From positions 221,001 to 285,000 of the forward strand of contig QEYB01001179.1 of the NCBI GenBank assembly GCA_017562135.1: 64,000 nt of DNA, given 5' to 3'. This DNA is from Dipylidium caninum. Lineage: Eukaryota; Platyhelminthes; Cestoda; Cyclophyllidea; Dipylidiidae. Below, in pieces: positions 47,871 through 60,505 of this stretch; within the stretch, counting starts at the first letter, position 1, and each line of letters opens with the position of its first letter. A program made the translations under genes and the position numbers. The notes under the pieces are model-generated. The model had not been told where the DNA came from and did not search any database. It saw nothing but the letters and a program-made list of their open reading frames with translations.

Positions 47871-50800
47871 CACGGAGCGAGTCGTCGTGGCTGTACTTTC
47901 TTCCTTCACTTCCCACACGAGTTAGCTGTTTTTGTTTGAATTTTGTCTACTTTGTCACTCCTCCTTTAAGCCATCGTAAATTGCGGCTGTGTCGACTGAT
48001 TTCCCTCCAATTCCGCCTCGATTTTCCTCCTTCAAATTCTTTTGTCCGGATTTATTTCTCAATTTTCAGTGTGCTATCATAAGAGTGGATATCTTGCGTT
48101 CATGATACTTGCTTTACTACAATCTCCTCCCCTTAATTGTTTCGTGAATAGTAAAATGTCTGGAGGAATTCGTCCAACCCTAACTAATTCACATTGTCCG
48201 CTCCTGCCAGAATCCACCTCTTTAAACTCTCCCTTTGATGATGGAGTGAGCGAGACGTCGTCCTCTTTTGTCCACTTCTCCCACGGCAAAATAACTCGAA
48301 GTCGCCCCAACCATCGCCGACGACCGCCGTCCACGCCCACTCCATCTTCGTGCAACGGGAAGGCAAATGAGGGGAGCTGATGTCCTAAATAACCACTCTA
48401 CATCGTCTTCCTGCCTCATCCCCCTTTCCGCGCCCCCCTCCTCCTCTCAATCGGCCAGGTTACCCGCAACACTAACTGCGCCCTGAAATTTAATGACATT
48501 TACCGGGCCAAATAGATGAAGTCCCCATGGCAAAGCTAAATGTCCGCCCGTGCCTTGCTGTTGTGAGGTGTCGGGGGCGAGGTGGGACGAGGCGGGGGGG
48601 CGGGCGGGCGGGCGGGGCGGGGCGAGGCGGGCAGCGGTGGTGGGGAGGAACAAGAGTCCCCTTCCCGCCGTCCCATTATTTTGTATTTTACGATCTTGTG
48701 GTGGTGGATTGGGTTGGGAGCGGCGATTGAACGACGAGGCCGGTGCGGAGTGGGATAGTAAATGCCGTCCAGTGCCTTAACACCATAAACTTAATCATCG
48801 GCTTCAGAATTTACGATTTTCCCACAGTTCAACTAGGATTCATTTAATCCATATACCCACCATTAAAGTGCGTGAAAGCATATCTTCAGGGACGTGATTC
48901 CATGGCTCACAGTGCCTCAGTGAATTACTTGGCTGGGGCAGATGGCGTTACGGCGAGCCGCGACTCCACCTCGGTTTGGGGAGTTCTCGTAGAGGAGGTG
49001 GCTGCGTTGGCAGAAGCTACCAACTACCAAAACACGCGGATGAGCTGCCATGACAGTGCCACCGGCGAGGAGGCGTAGCAGCCGGCACAAGGCATTTTAT
49101 TCGGTCTCCATCCTCATCTTCGTGGACGAGTTAATGGGCTCGACCATCCGCTTCCTCTTTGAGTGGGCCACAACGGTTGAGTTGCGCCTAACTCGACATC
49201 AGTCGGTGCCTTCCTCCCGACTCTGCTCGACCGACCGAACGATCTGCCACCACCTTCCTCTATTCTATACGTCTTCCGGTCCTCCATCTGCCATGTCGGC
49301 CGGAGGACGAGCGAGAGGTCCACATTTACACCGCAGTTTCACAAAATTGCGGTTAACAGAACAAGTTTTAACCCTTCTCACAGTTCATTCGCTTGTAGTG
49401 TGCACCTCGTTGAGGCTGCCTTCGTTGTTCGGCGTTGTTTCGGTGGATCTTTAGTAGGGCACTCAACGGGGTGTTTGTTGCACTATCACCTGTGGCTCAC
49501 TCTACGAGGAGGCTCTTGGATTAGCATAAAAGCAGGTGGTTGACTGGAATCGAGCAGAAACTTGGCTCCTCATCAAGTCGCTTCACTGAAAAATGGGAAT
49601 CGTTACTCGAAAAGATAGTCAAAACACTCGGAAGTTGCGGGGGAGAGGGGACAAATGTAGTCCTTCTGATCTTCCAATTTTGCCCTTGTGAGGTGGAAAA
49701 TTCCACTTGGAAGCGGTCGGCAAAAGCCTGCCAGTCCCGCTTGAATGCGACCCACACCAACGACGGTCACCACATTTGGAACGGGTGACTTGGGGCAAGG
49801 GGCTGCTTAAGACGGAGTCCTTTCCCCTGCCACCGGCGAACTCGAGGTGGCAAACGTGGCTGCCGTCGGCGATCAGGGGGATGGTGGACCTTGACAGGCT
49901 CGGGCACCAAGTAGTGTGGTGTGGAAGGGCTGCGGTGCAGAGCCTCGTTTAGTGGAAGGATGTTTCGGCTCCGCATGCGGCAGCCTTGACGGTCTCCTGG
50001 GCGGAGAGGAGGAAGGCGCTTTCCATCGCCCAGCTATTCATTTGGGCTCTCCAGACATCCGAGCCCTCGTCCCACCTCCTTAATTAATTTTCCAGCAGCC
50101 CACGCTGCCAAAAGTGCCCTTTTGTGAATGTCCAGACCAAATGTTGGCCACTTAGGCGTTTGTGTGCTTGTTTGTGCGTGTGTTTGTGTGTTGGTCTCTC
50201 TAAATACTCTCGCGGGGCATGGATGCAGCCCGGCAGACAGGCCGCTTCCCCTGTCCTGCGGCTTTCCACATTTTGGCCTTGGATAACTCGGAATTTGACA
50301 ACGTTTCGAACGTTACCAGAGGTAGTAACCCCCGTGAGCGCCTGTTTCATGTCCGCGAAATACCGCTAGTCCGGTAAATTGTCGAAACTGTCAAAATGGG
50401 GTGAATTCGCCACAATTTCCCCACTGATTGTCTGGGTTAATAAGGTAATGGGAGGGGAACAATCAACGTGAGTGATAAATGTGCCTCCCGGAAACTGGTC
50501 CACTGCGTGGAGAGGAGGCAATCAGCGGGCATAAACCCTTGTGCAGAGAGTTTCCTCTCCTCGCTCTCGGCCCCTGCGCCTTAGTCTCGTAGGGCCTCCT
50601 CTTTCCCCAGCCATTCTGCGCCGAGGGGAAGGAATGCAGAGGATAAGATGGAGAGGAAGTTTTTTCGACAACTGGCTAAGCGGAGGACGATGCGGAAGGA
50701 GGAGGTGTATGTACACGGAGAGAAGAATTAGGAGAGCAGAATATCGTTTTGCGGTGGCGCATCTGCCTTCATTTCCAAGAGGAGGCGAATTTTTGGGGTG

Positions 50801-51295
50801 TTAGATGGAGACCTTTTGCGTGCCAATGTCGGGAAGACGGGAAACTGACAAACACCATGTTGGTGGCGCTCCTCTGCCACTCAACTCTGCATGCCGCCAC
50901 CCAACTTGCGGCCTTGGGATGCCGGCAGGGCGAAGTTGGCTCATAGTCTGCGTCGGGGATCGGCCATGACAGGCGCTTCTCCGACTGCCCGAGAGGCAGG
51001 GTCGAGGAGGGTCGGCCTAGCGGGGACGGAGAGGGGTGTCGACACGGCGGGTGGAGGAACAACCCATTTGGCCGCAAGGTAGATCTCTCTGAGCGTCTGC
51101 GATAACTAACGGATTAAGCACTCCAACTGGGAGTTATGAGCAGCTTATGGAACTTTCTGCGAGTGGGAATGGACAAGATTCCGGAGATGAGATAATTCAC
51201 AAAATGGAGATGTACGTAGGCATGTGCGTGGGCGCTGAAGAAACAGAGAGGAGCGCGTTAGCAACCTCACGCTTTCTATCCCACTCGCTGGACGA

Positions 51296-51298
<3 letters not shown>
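47871..51298. other. Intergenic, no gene called
   Basis: A G-rich tract (GGGCGGGCGGGCGGGC-type) lies at about 48593-48630. Frames near 49.05-49.45 kb (plus) and 49.52-49.76 kb (minus) are open but overlap others and match nothing known. Confidence 0.45.
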
Positions 51299-51326
<28 letters not shown>

Positions 51327-51380
51327 AGAAGGAGGAGGAGGAGGAGGAGGAGGAGGAGGAGAAGGAGGAGGAGGAGGAGG
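51299..51380 (+). repeat. GAA/GAG polypurine tract
   Basis: About 80 bases of GAA then GAG units, an unbroken purine run on the plus strand. Mirror-like polypurine tracts can form triplex DNA; that is a general property and is not shown here. Confidence 0.85.
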
Positions 51381-51585
51381 TGGAGGAGCTTTAAACTCCC
51401 TCGAAGAAAGCGGTTGAGGCGCAATGCGCTCGGGATCGCGTCATGTGAAACAGTGAGATAGAGAAAGGAAAATTATTTAATCAGGCACATTTTGTGCCAT
51501 CGTACTCCTGATCTGGGTGCCCTGACATCATTCAGACGCTAGCTTCCGCCTCTGCCATTCTCCCCACCCTCCCTTCCATCCGCAG

Positions 51586-51968
51586 TCACACCTCAAGCCC
51601 CGGAACATGAACTCGTTCCACCACGAGTGGGGCGCCCACCCGGCCCGAGAGTTTTGCATCTAACAGCGTTCGACGCGTGTGGAATGTCTCACTGCCATCC
51701 TTCTCGGCATGACCGAGTTCTGCATGTGCATCACCGAGTTCAGCGGCCGAATTTTCTCTATGGAAGCATCGAATTAGCAAGCAGTCGGCGGCCGACAAGG
51801 AAGAGGTGCGAGGCAGCTGGGGATGATGGGGATGATGGAGAAGGTGCGGAAAACGAAGGGGAGGTTGGTGATCGTGTCTGCGAGGAGACAGAAAGCATTG
51901 ACGAAGTGGTAGAGGAGCAGAGCCTGCCACACACCCCAAAAAGGACTTCTTCCGAGTACACGTACTGA
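51586..51968 (+). CDS. Probable terminal exon with an acidic tail
   Basis: A long pyrimidine tract ends in CCATCCGCAG at 51585, and the frame (phase 1) runs 127 codons to TGA at 51966-51968. The N-terminal half is basic and His-rich. From about 51810 the product is strongly acidic (DDGDDGEGAENEGEVGD), then ends in PHTPKRTSSEYTY. The composition change and good acceptor suggest a real last exon. Upstream exons were not found: the nearest open donor, near 51.45 kb, has the wrong phase. The family is unrecognised. Confidence 0.42.
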
Positions 51969-51974
51969 TTTAGC

Positions 51975-52060
51975 ATGAACCGCGTCCCTTTGGATCCTAC
52001 TGAACCGTTTAACTACACGATCTGGGGGACATGGGACGATCGTATCCCTTTTCCGACTTA
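51975..52060 (+). CDS. Candidate first exon, 28 codons
   Basis: ATG at 51975 is followed by MNRVPLDPTEPFNYTIWGTW and eight more residues, then a GTGAGT donor after TA at 52060 (phase 2). An NYT glycosylation sequon suggests an extracellular N-terminus. It lies in the same frame as the preceding exon, just past its TGA, so the two could also be one frame interrupted by a stop. No following exon was identified. Confidence 0.28.
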
Positions 52061-55052
52061 GTGAGTGGGGCAAGACACTGCGCACCCCCCCGGCAACCCC
52101 GCGGGTGAGTTCGTCTTCCCTCTGTCCGGCCACTCAATGTCTCGCCGGGGTGCTCCCCTTCCGCCCCCCACTTTCACATCACCTCGGTCCTGCTGTCTGG
52201 TTAGACACAGCTGCATGCATGCAGAATCTACCCCGCCTCGTATCGCCCCCCCCCACTCCACCCCGGACTTTCCCGCCCCCGCGCCCACGCCCCACGGGCA
52301 ACAGTGAATGACAGATCATGACATCCGAGCGGAAGTGCACACTGTGCATTGCGCATAGCCCACGTCATTTGGCTGTACTTTTAAACAAACTCACCCTGAC
52401 TACAAATTATCCTTACCGAGGCAATAAAACCGAGCGTTTGCCAAAACCATAATTTTTATGCTGAAATTGAACCTTACAGATGGGAAAGTGAGCCTACTTT
52501 GGCACGTAAATGTCACAAATGAAAGGAAAAAAGAGAAAAATGAGGATAAGAAAGTGGAGGGGAGTAACACCTTCGAGGTCTGTCATTGCCCCAATGAGGC
52601 AACTCGGTTGATTCAACCGTTGTGTTGGCCAAGTCAAGGTTTAGCTCTGACATTTTGGACAATTGGAGAATGTCAACCCAAAACACTGAAGCAATTGCAT
52701 TTCTGTGCCATCGTCGGGACAATGGGAAGGCGCATTTGGGTTTTGGAAATGGTTCGGAATGGAGGCACACGGGAAAACGGTTCATGGGTTGGTGCAGGCT
52801 TCGGCATTTCAAAGAGGCTAATAATTAATTGATGGTCTTTTACTTGCCACTCGGTCTTTTTGCCACATTAACATTGCGTTTCACTCGTCGAGAGTCTGGC
52901 GGGAGCTGTGGCGCCCAGAAGGGGGAGGAGAAGGCAGTTCACCCCGACCGGCCTGGATTATCGATTTCTGATCGACGTGGGGGGCATCCGGGGGGATCTG
53001 GAGTACCCGCATACCCTGGACGCGGGCTCCAGTGCGTCGACGACCTCGAGTCTGCCACGTAACCACCCCTGGGAGGCCACCTTCAGTTTCGCGTCACACT
53101 TCTTGCTGCCTCGGCGGTTCAAAGTGGTGGCATTCTGAAAGTCAGGCTGACAGCGGAAGATGAAGTCCCTTGTCGTCTGGTCAATTTCAGGGGTTATAGA
53201 TGAAACTCTACAACCAATTCGTCTGAAGAGTGGAAGAAGAGAAGGCGTACTCGACCAAGGCCGGATATTCTGGTATTTGAGGGGGTGAGTCGATTCCAGA
53301 TACCCTCCGTCATATGCCTCAAGTAATAAGGTGAAAACTATTTTGGACTTGTTATTTGGAGTTATTGTCAGGCGATTCAGAAGATCCTCTCAAATGCCAT
53401 ATCTCAGTACTGCTTTACGAGGAACCCACCCTTTCACCTGCTTCGCTCCTCCCAGCTCACCATTGCCTCGTGGGATTTACATTGACACGAGATGTGGCAG
53501 ATGAAGGTGGCGGGCTTTGTTTATTTATGCACCCCTTTGGGCAACCACTCTATCTATGCATGATATTTAATTATCTTGTCATCTTTGGCAACTCGAAAGG
53601 GAACGACCGGAACTTCAGGCATATCACTTGACTTGCCTTCCCATTTCGCTCATCTCTTTGCTTCCCTACCCTGACCAAGGGCGTAAGACTTGGTGGTTTG
53701 ACTAAGGAACCAAATCACAAGGTGTCAATGCCAACGGAGGATGAATTCTGGCCACGGAAACTGATAGATGGCGGATTTTTCCCCTTCGAGTCGGAAAGGC
53801 TTCCCATTCGAGTGCGCCATGTAAATTCATTTGTGCCAGCACCCAAGATGGCTTTGCTGTACGAACTGAAGACTGACGAAATGAAGAAAGCAGCCGTCCC
53901 TGCTTGTGACATGCCAAAGGCGATTTCACGCATGGAACACCTCGAATAAGTGAACATTTGCACATCGTCTCTTGGTCAGAGGAAAAAACGTAAAGTAAAG
54001 TTCGGAAAATCAAAGGTCCGCGTAAATACCTAAACCACTGGAAAATAGGCATTAGAAACGGAGGAGATGCCGCTGATTAGTCAACAAAGTCAGCGCTCAT
54101 TTTGAATAAAAAACTCCTTCTTAGCTGAAAGTGGACGGGACACTCAGAAGCCAGAAGGACCAATGTATTTTATGTCTCTAGACTCCTACCATCCAAGTGA
54201 ATAAGCGAAATTCATTGGCGAGTGGCGGTAACCTGTCAATCTTGTCTACATGTGTCAAAGGAAAATGTTTGGTCTTCGGGGATACCCAGACTCTTTCGAG
54301 AGGGAACAAGGTCGTCCAAAAATGGGATGAGTAGCCTCCAAGACTCCTCAACACCTCATCAGTTATCTTCGTGGAGACCTAATCATTAATGCATGTCCCT
54401 ATGGGCCTGCAACCTATAGGAGACGAATATCCTCAACGATACTACTTTATTCCTTTAAAGTAGGTGACGATGGAACTTATTAAGTATCTCTTTTAAGTAG
54501 TTAAAAGGTACCATTCATCCACGACCGAAAACGCACATATTTGGGTTTGCAAGCAACTGCCACGGCTTTTATGCAGGGATTTCTTATACTCTCGTGACAA
54601 GATGGACTGACAAAGGGTTTGGAGAAGGTGGGGTGTGCCGGGGGAGAAAAGAGGAAGACACGGATACAGAAGTGTTGAGGAAGAAAATGAAATTTAAAAA
54701 GTGGTCATGCGTACTGGTTGTCAGATCAAATCTCTTAAATGTCAGTCAGTTGTCACGAAACCGAGTGAGAAGACAACACAATGGCAACCTGAAATTCCAG
54801 CTGATAGATTGAAGCCATGTAGACTCGAAATATCGGGAGATGTAAAACGTAAATGGCTTTGATTCTACTCATATATCGCTACCCCGACGTCTGGATGCGT
54901 TTCTGCAGTAGTCGCATTAATGCATCCGCCATGACGGGTCGAGGGGACCCAACGACAGGCAACTAATAGCCTAAGCGAACTGTGGGCCAATCCTATCAAG
55001 GAAATCACCTCATTTCTCCCTCCGAACTCGAGTGAAGTCCTCAAACTGCGTG
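52061..55052. other. Intergenic or intronic, nothing firm
   Basis: The segment 52908-53138 has protein-like sequence in three frames of both strands, so no choice could be made. 53.1-55.0 kb holds only short frames. Confidence 0.4.
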
Positions 55053-55111
55053 TTAGACAGCTGCGGGTTCATGCTGTCCGGTCTTATCTCCAATGAATTT
55101 CACGTCCCAAC
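55053..55111 (-). other. Candidate terminal exon on the minus strand
   Basis: An acceptor with a CTAAC branch-like motif and the pyrimidine-rich TACCTTCCGATTGCAG precedes 18 codons, WDVKFIGDKTGQHEPAAV, then TAA at 55053. It starts in phase 1. The acceptor is the main support; the family is unknown and no upstream exon was joined. Confidence 0.22.
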
Positions 55112-57338
55112 CTGCAATCGGAAGGTAGTTAGATGATCTGCAAACGAGGCTGGCGGACCAACCAATTACCAGTCGAAGAGGCGCGTGGCAGAGACAAGAC
55201 AAGGCACAAATCGACACTTCTTCCTCGACGCTTTTAAGTCTAAAATCCTCACTTGGTCCGGTCGCCCATGCACCAGCTAACAAAATGTACACAGAAAAGC
55301 GCGAGTTTTCGGAGTCGCAAAGCCCGGAGTCCTCACCGAACGCGCGCCTCGTGGTTGCTTTCCCGGTCTAAAGTGCTGGCATCTGTGGTGGTCATCATTG
55401 GGGACACGCAGCTTTGCCCGGGGCTCCTCCGTTCTCCCATCCCAGTCCGAGGAAATAACAGTTGTGCGCTGCGGTAAGGTGGACGGACCCTCGGGTCCCA
55501 ACTGAGCCACTCCGGGTAACAGAATCCCGCCGTGAATGGAGCCATTCCATGTGGAGCCACAAGTGGGCAATTGGAGAGGGTCTGCAATTACTGAAGGTAC
55601 AGGAGATTTTCCCGAGGAAAAAAAAGAGATACTACGAAACGGAGCATAAAGTTCTCGGCCATTCTCCCTAAAAATTTCATGTCATTCGCTTTTTCGCCTT
55701 ATCCTTCTTGCGCCTGTCACGAGAATGCGATTCTAACTATGCGAGGCATCCGTCGAGGACGCAGCTGAGGCGAGGAAATGTTCCAACTATCGCGAACGCG
55801 AAGTCGACCCGGCTTGACAGGCAACCCTGATTGCTTCCCTTTGACCAGGATGGATCGCGTGGAAAATAATTGGTGGAGTAAGCAGAAATCCCCCTTCCGC
55901 GGGGGATCGCAGACCACTTGGCTCGTTCCAGAGGAGGAGTTTCGACACCTCCTGCGGGGGAGTTGAAGTGGGTGGATTCAACCAGTGTCCACCCGCCCAC
56001 AATGCCCGAACTCCTCGAGGCCCCGAGTGACCTGGTTGAACGATTCCTCCCACCCAGCCCCATCGTCGTATCGGGCAGTCGTCCCCGATAAACATAACAG
56101 TTGATTTCAGAAATATGTCAAGTTTATGACGTCTCGCATGTAAAATTGACAAGAAAACAGATACAGAGACAGGGCGCTCGAACAGGGGGGAAGTGGGGGA
56201 GGAGGAGGAGAAGCAGGGGGAGGAAGAAGAGGAGAGAGGAATTTAGGCAGCTGATTTGACATGTGACGTGGGTGAACACAGTGTAGCGTCATTTGAACGC
56301 TGGCGTTGGAGGAAACAGTGGCGATGGCTGAGGTCCTGGCGGCAGAGCTGGGGCTCTCGACAGGCGCGATGTCGGGAATGGTGCGGACAGGAGTGGAAGT
56401 CATTCTTCTCCTCCCCCTGAGGTCCATATCTTCTCCCTTCAGTCGACGATAGCTCGTAGTGGAGAGTTTTTTTGTCACACCCCTTGCCGCAGGAAGCGAA
56501 CTTCTTGAGATGCCATCTCGACTTTGTTTCATCGCTTTGAGCGGCCTCCACAATGGGAAGGTTTAGTTCCCCTCCCAGGATATCTCTTTACCGAGGTTAA
56601 GTTCTCCTTCTGCCATTGAAAGTGGAGCGGATCACCCACAGGAGGCACTACGTTCGCACTATTAGTCCAAGAAGTTGGTGCCCCGTCCCCCTTCCCCGTC
56701 GCCTCCGTTGGGCTGGCAAACCAAAACTCCGTCAGGCCCTGTTGCGAACAAGGCATCGGGAACCGCCAGAGGTTGTTTACACGGCAGCGCATGTCGTTCT
56801 GGTTTGTACCAATTGCCCAAATGCCGCAAGTTTGACCAGTGACGTGTGCTACGACCCCCTCTCGAGGTTTGACTCAGATTATCCTGCTCATTGTTTCCGC
56901 TTGACATGCGGTTTGTTCAGTCGCTCAACAGGAAACGCAAATGATTTTAGTGGCTTGAGAGGATCGGGTTTGTTCTCTTCGGCGATGTCGTGAAACAGCA
57001 CCCTGGAGGATGTGATGTGCTCAGCAATCAGAGCAACGCCACCTTTCACCAGACAAAGCGGGGGCACATGTCCAGACCTCGATTATCAATCGTCAGCTGA
57101 GCCGACGGTTGGTCGGAGCCCAAAATCGAGAACGAAATCACGACGAATGTCATGACGCATGATTGGGTCAGCCACGGACACACAAAGGAGCGATTTACGA
57201 CACTTTCAATGAGTGAGCGTCATAGCCTTGAATGGACGCCTTTGACAAGGGGATGCCCAGTGTCTGATCTCCTCCAAGTGACCTCGCCTTCGGAGCCCAT
57301 TGCGGATCGGGGGAGGCTGTGGGACTGTTGTGACGCAG
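55112..57338. other. Intergenic, nothing recognised
   Basis: Medium frames overlap on both strands between 55.3 and 56.9 kb, and a GA-rich tract lies near 56189-56240. No domain or convincing splice pattern was seen. Confidence 0.4.
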
Positions 57339-57568
57339 GTCACTGCGTGCAACATCAGTTCAGCGACTGCTCCTTTGACTGTGACCCACCAACACCAACA
57401 CCAACAACCGCACCACACTGGCTCACAATTCCAACCAATCACATCTCTGCGTTTCACGCCCTCCTCTGCCTCCTCCTCCTCCTCCTCCACCTCCACCTCC
57501 ACCCCCAACAAATTAATCCCTGCCGTCTTTTCCGCCAACTCTGTCGCCACCCTCAGCCTTCCACAGTG
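57339..57568 (+). other. Candidate exon, His/Gln- and Ser-rich
   Basis: It follows a GACGCAG acceptor in phase 0, runs 76 codons plus two bases and ends at a GTGAGA donor. The product has NISSATAPLTVTHQHQHQQP, then a serine/threonine run and NKLIPAVFSANSVATL, low-complexity sequence typical of regulatory proteins. Another frame (57152-57688) is also open here. A strong acceptor lies downstream at 57724, but joining it in this frame meets a stop. Confidence 0.25.
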
Positions 57569-58461
57569 GTGAGAGTGGACACCGCAGTCTGGCTGTCCGA
57601 CGCGCCCTCGCCGCCCCCTCCTCCAAGACATGCAAAAACAGGCTGTCTCTTTTTCCGATTACCCCTTTATTCTTCACTTCGTTGGTAGACTGATTGTTTC
57701 CTCTTTGTTACTCGCCCCCTTCAGGCCAATCTAGTGTCTCCCGGAGGGCGCAGTGCCCGTCCCGCTGCCTCCAAGCGCAATGGACGCGGCTGAGAGCGTA
57801 GCAGAGGCAGAGAGACAGAGCGACAGAGAGGATGTCACCTCGAGGGACCAAATGAAAGGCTTCTTAGCGTACATAAGCGCTGTGTCGTGTGTGTTTGTCT
57901 GTCTGTCTGTCTGTGTGTGTGTGTGTGTGTGTATTTAGACGGTTGTGTGTTTGAGAGTGAAAGAGTTAACGTAGCAGAAGGGGACATTGGCAGCGGTGGC
58001 GGCGGCGGCAGTGGATGAAGGAAGAGGGAAGGAGGAGGAGGAGGGGAGGGGAGACGAGGGAAGGGGCGAATTGACGGGGTCGACTTGCTATCGGAAAATC
58101 AGGAGAGGACACGCATGAGCATGTGAACGCGAAATTGTCCATATAAGTACGAATCACTGCGTTCGGATTGTCCGCGTGGACGTGGATGTTGGTGTGACAA
58201 TCTTCGTGTGATTGTGCGTCTGTGTGTGTGTGTGTGTGTGTGTGGACGTAATGTTCTACGTCTTAAGTAGCCTGAAAGCGACAAAGGGAGAGGGGGAGGA
58301 TGGGAGTGATGGGAGAAAGTGGAAGTTGGCAGCGGGGACGCGTTGCGGGTGGGGTGGCAGCAGAGCGGAGGGGAGGAGAGACGAGGCCAGAGGGAGGGGG
58401 AGGGCACAACTCCACTGGTTCGCCAAAATGTCACTGAACAGAGTTTGAACAGAAGTCGTCA
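57569..58461. other. Microsatellite-rich 3' flank of the headpiece gene
   Basis: GT tracts lie at about 57916-57933 and 58219-58243, preceded by CTGT units near 57897. This sequence lies downstream of the minus-strand headpiece gene. TTTATT at 57666-57671 (AATAAA on the minus strand) is a distant poly(A) candidate. Confidence 0.5.
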
Positions 58462-60505
58462 TCAGTAGAGGTCGAGACGTCGCTTCAGGTCGCTCTTCTT
58501 CCACTCCGGCAAACGTTGGAACGCCGCCCTGGACATCTTGAACAAGCGCTCAAACTCCTCTCCCGACAGGTAGTCCTCCTTCCGCCTCTCGTCCACGCCC
58601 CTCAGTCTCGCGGCCGAGGAGCACCTCAGCTGGTCGTAGGAGTAAACCTGTGCAAAGGGCAGACATCCGACCTCGTGGCCAATCAACTTAGCCGCCACCT
58701 GATTACCCACACAGGGTGGCGGCTCGCGGAGGAGCAGACTGAAGAGGCCGACGAGTAGACATCTGCGCAAACCGATCTGTCCTCGCCTCTCTCGTGTCCG
58801 TCCGCGTCAGCCGCAGCCCCGAGGACTCGTGGCCGCGTGGAGGCGTGTCACCCGCGCTCACTGCCTCCCAACCGACCCGCCTCCACCTCCACCTCCACCT
58901 CCACCTCCGCCCCCGGGACCCACATCCACCCCAGTCTGGCACCACCTCAACTGCCGGCCTATTAGTAGTCAAGGCCACGGACTGTCTAACAAAAAGTGGA
59001 GTGTGTTGAGGCGATAGGCAAAAATCTGTCCTACTACTCGTCTCCCGCCAGTCGCCCGTGACAAACGAAAAAGTCCCTCCTTTTTGTGCGTACGTATTCA
59101 TGCATGCCGCCTCCATCCACTGTCCCCGCCCCGTCCGCCGCACGACCCAGCCCGTTCTCCACATCGCCCTTCTCCACCCCTGTCCTCCCCCCGCACAGCC
59201 GAGGCGACTGCCCCCCCCTCCCCACCGCCACCGCCACCGCCACCGCTGAGCTCTCGAGCAGGGGCACGGGTCAAAACACCGTGTGTCACGGTTGAACAAG
59301 CTGACAAACTCGTGCTCCACCCCGAACGACCAAGCCACTCGCCTGGGGACCGCGCGGTTCATGCTTCCGCCGCCTCACTCTCGTCGACCCGGCCTTCCCA
59401 GAAGCGCAGGTTCCCATCACATCGGCCTCCTCCGGCCAGCAACAATGCGCAAGACTGCGGCGCCCGAGGAGCCAAGAGTTTCTCGGGATCTCTTCTCCCA
59501 CCGCATGGGGCAATTAAGCCGACGGTTAGCCGCGCAGTCCACACCCCCGTCCAACGTCCATCTTGGCGCCTGCTCCTCACCACGGCCTTTCATAGCGCAG
59601 CAGGGAAACGGCTCAAATGTCCTCCTTCCCCTCCCCCCCATCCTCCTCCTCCCTTCCCCTGCCTCTTCTCCTTCCGACTCTCGCCTCACCAAATACAAGG
59701 CACAGGCCATCGCGATTAAGGCAGTATTTTGTTCTATTGCAGAGGGAGATCATCAGCCAGTGACGACAGAACTGGCGGCCTCTTCCCCGGCGCCCCCCCT
59801 CCCCCCTTCGCCCGTCACCCTCTGGGACTGGTTTCCGCGGTGTTGACCTCACCATCTGCTCCAACGGCTGTTGTGAACACTCAACGCTACGACGTCTGAG
59901 CAGTCAACAGAACTCCTTTCGCACCGACTGCACTCTAAAACCCACCGCTTTGGTCACCTCCCTCGTGGCAGTGCGTGCACGACTGCCCCACAACAAAATT
60001 GAGTCTGACACGCGTCTACTACCCACAGGCTACACGACACCAAACGACTCCTTCGAACCGGGCCTTTGCAGGTGGATGCGGTCGAAGACCTGCTGCTTGG
60101 CAGCTTCGAGGCGACATACCTTCTGAGCGTGGCAGGGCTTCGAATTCGCGGGTCGCAGCCAACTCTGCACGTCAGGATACTCGTCACCCAGCAGAGCCTG
60201 CGACCTCCCGCCCCCACCCGTCCTCGCGTTCTCCGAGGCTGTCCGTCCAGTCCTCCAGCCGTTCGTTGTATTCACGGCGTTGGTAGTCAGCGAACGTCCG
60301 TGGGAAAGGTCAAACGCCGTGCTCCCCAGGTAGTTGTAGCTCCGACGACCCACAGGACGCAGACCCGAGATCGCGGGAGGCGGAAGACCACCGGTGAGGG
60401 TGGTGGCTCGAGTCCGCGGATTGCCCCGCCTCGACCCCGACGAGGACAAGCGCGGTGCTGCCGGTTGGGACTCCAGAGTGTCCACCAGACCGTCCATTGA
60501 GAGTC
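58462..60505 (-). CDS. Villin headpiece-domain protein, 3' part of gene
   Basis: Two minus-strand exons: 60505-60120 and 58647-58462, joined in phase 0 (CAGAAG|GTATGT to CTTTGCACAG). The upstream exon begins after a CTTCTCAG acceptor in phase 1, so the 5' part is missing. The last exon encodes 61 residues forming a headpiece: LSGEEFERLFKMSRAAFQ, LPEWKK, then LKRRLDLY at the stop. The three core Phe, the Pro-x-Trp and the Lys cluster that contact F-actin in villin are kept; the usual Gly in FGM is Lys and the final Phe is Tyr. The previous exon is Ser/Gly/Arg-rich with no clear domain, as in linkers of dematin, abLIM or villin-like proteins. Subfamily cannot be set without the 5' exons. The likely role is actin-filament binding or bundling. 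Confidence 0.8.

Noticed and set aside
52881..53138. Protein-like sequence near 53.0 kb (GLDYRFLIDVGGIRG in plus frame)
   Set aside because: A minus-strand frame over the same bases looks equally plausible and splice sites do not decide between them.
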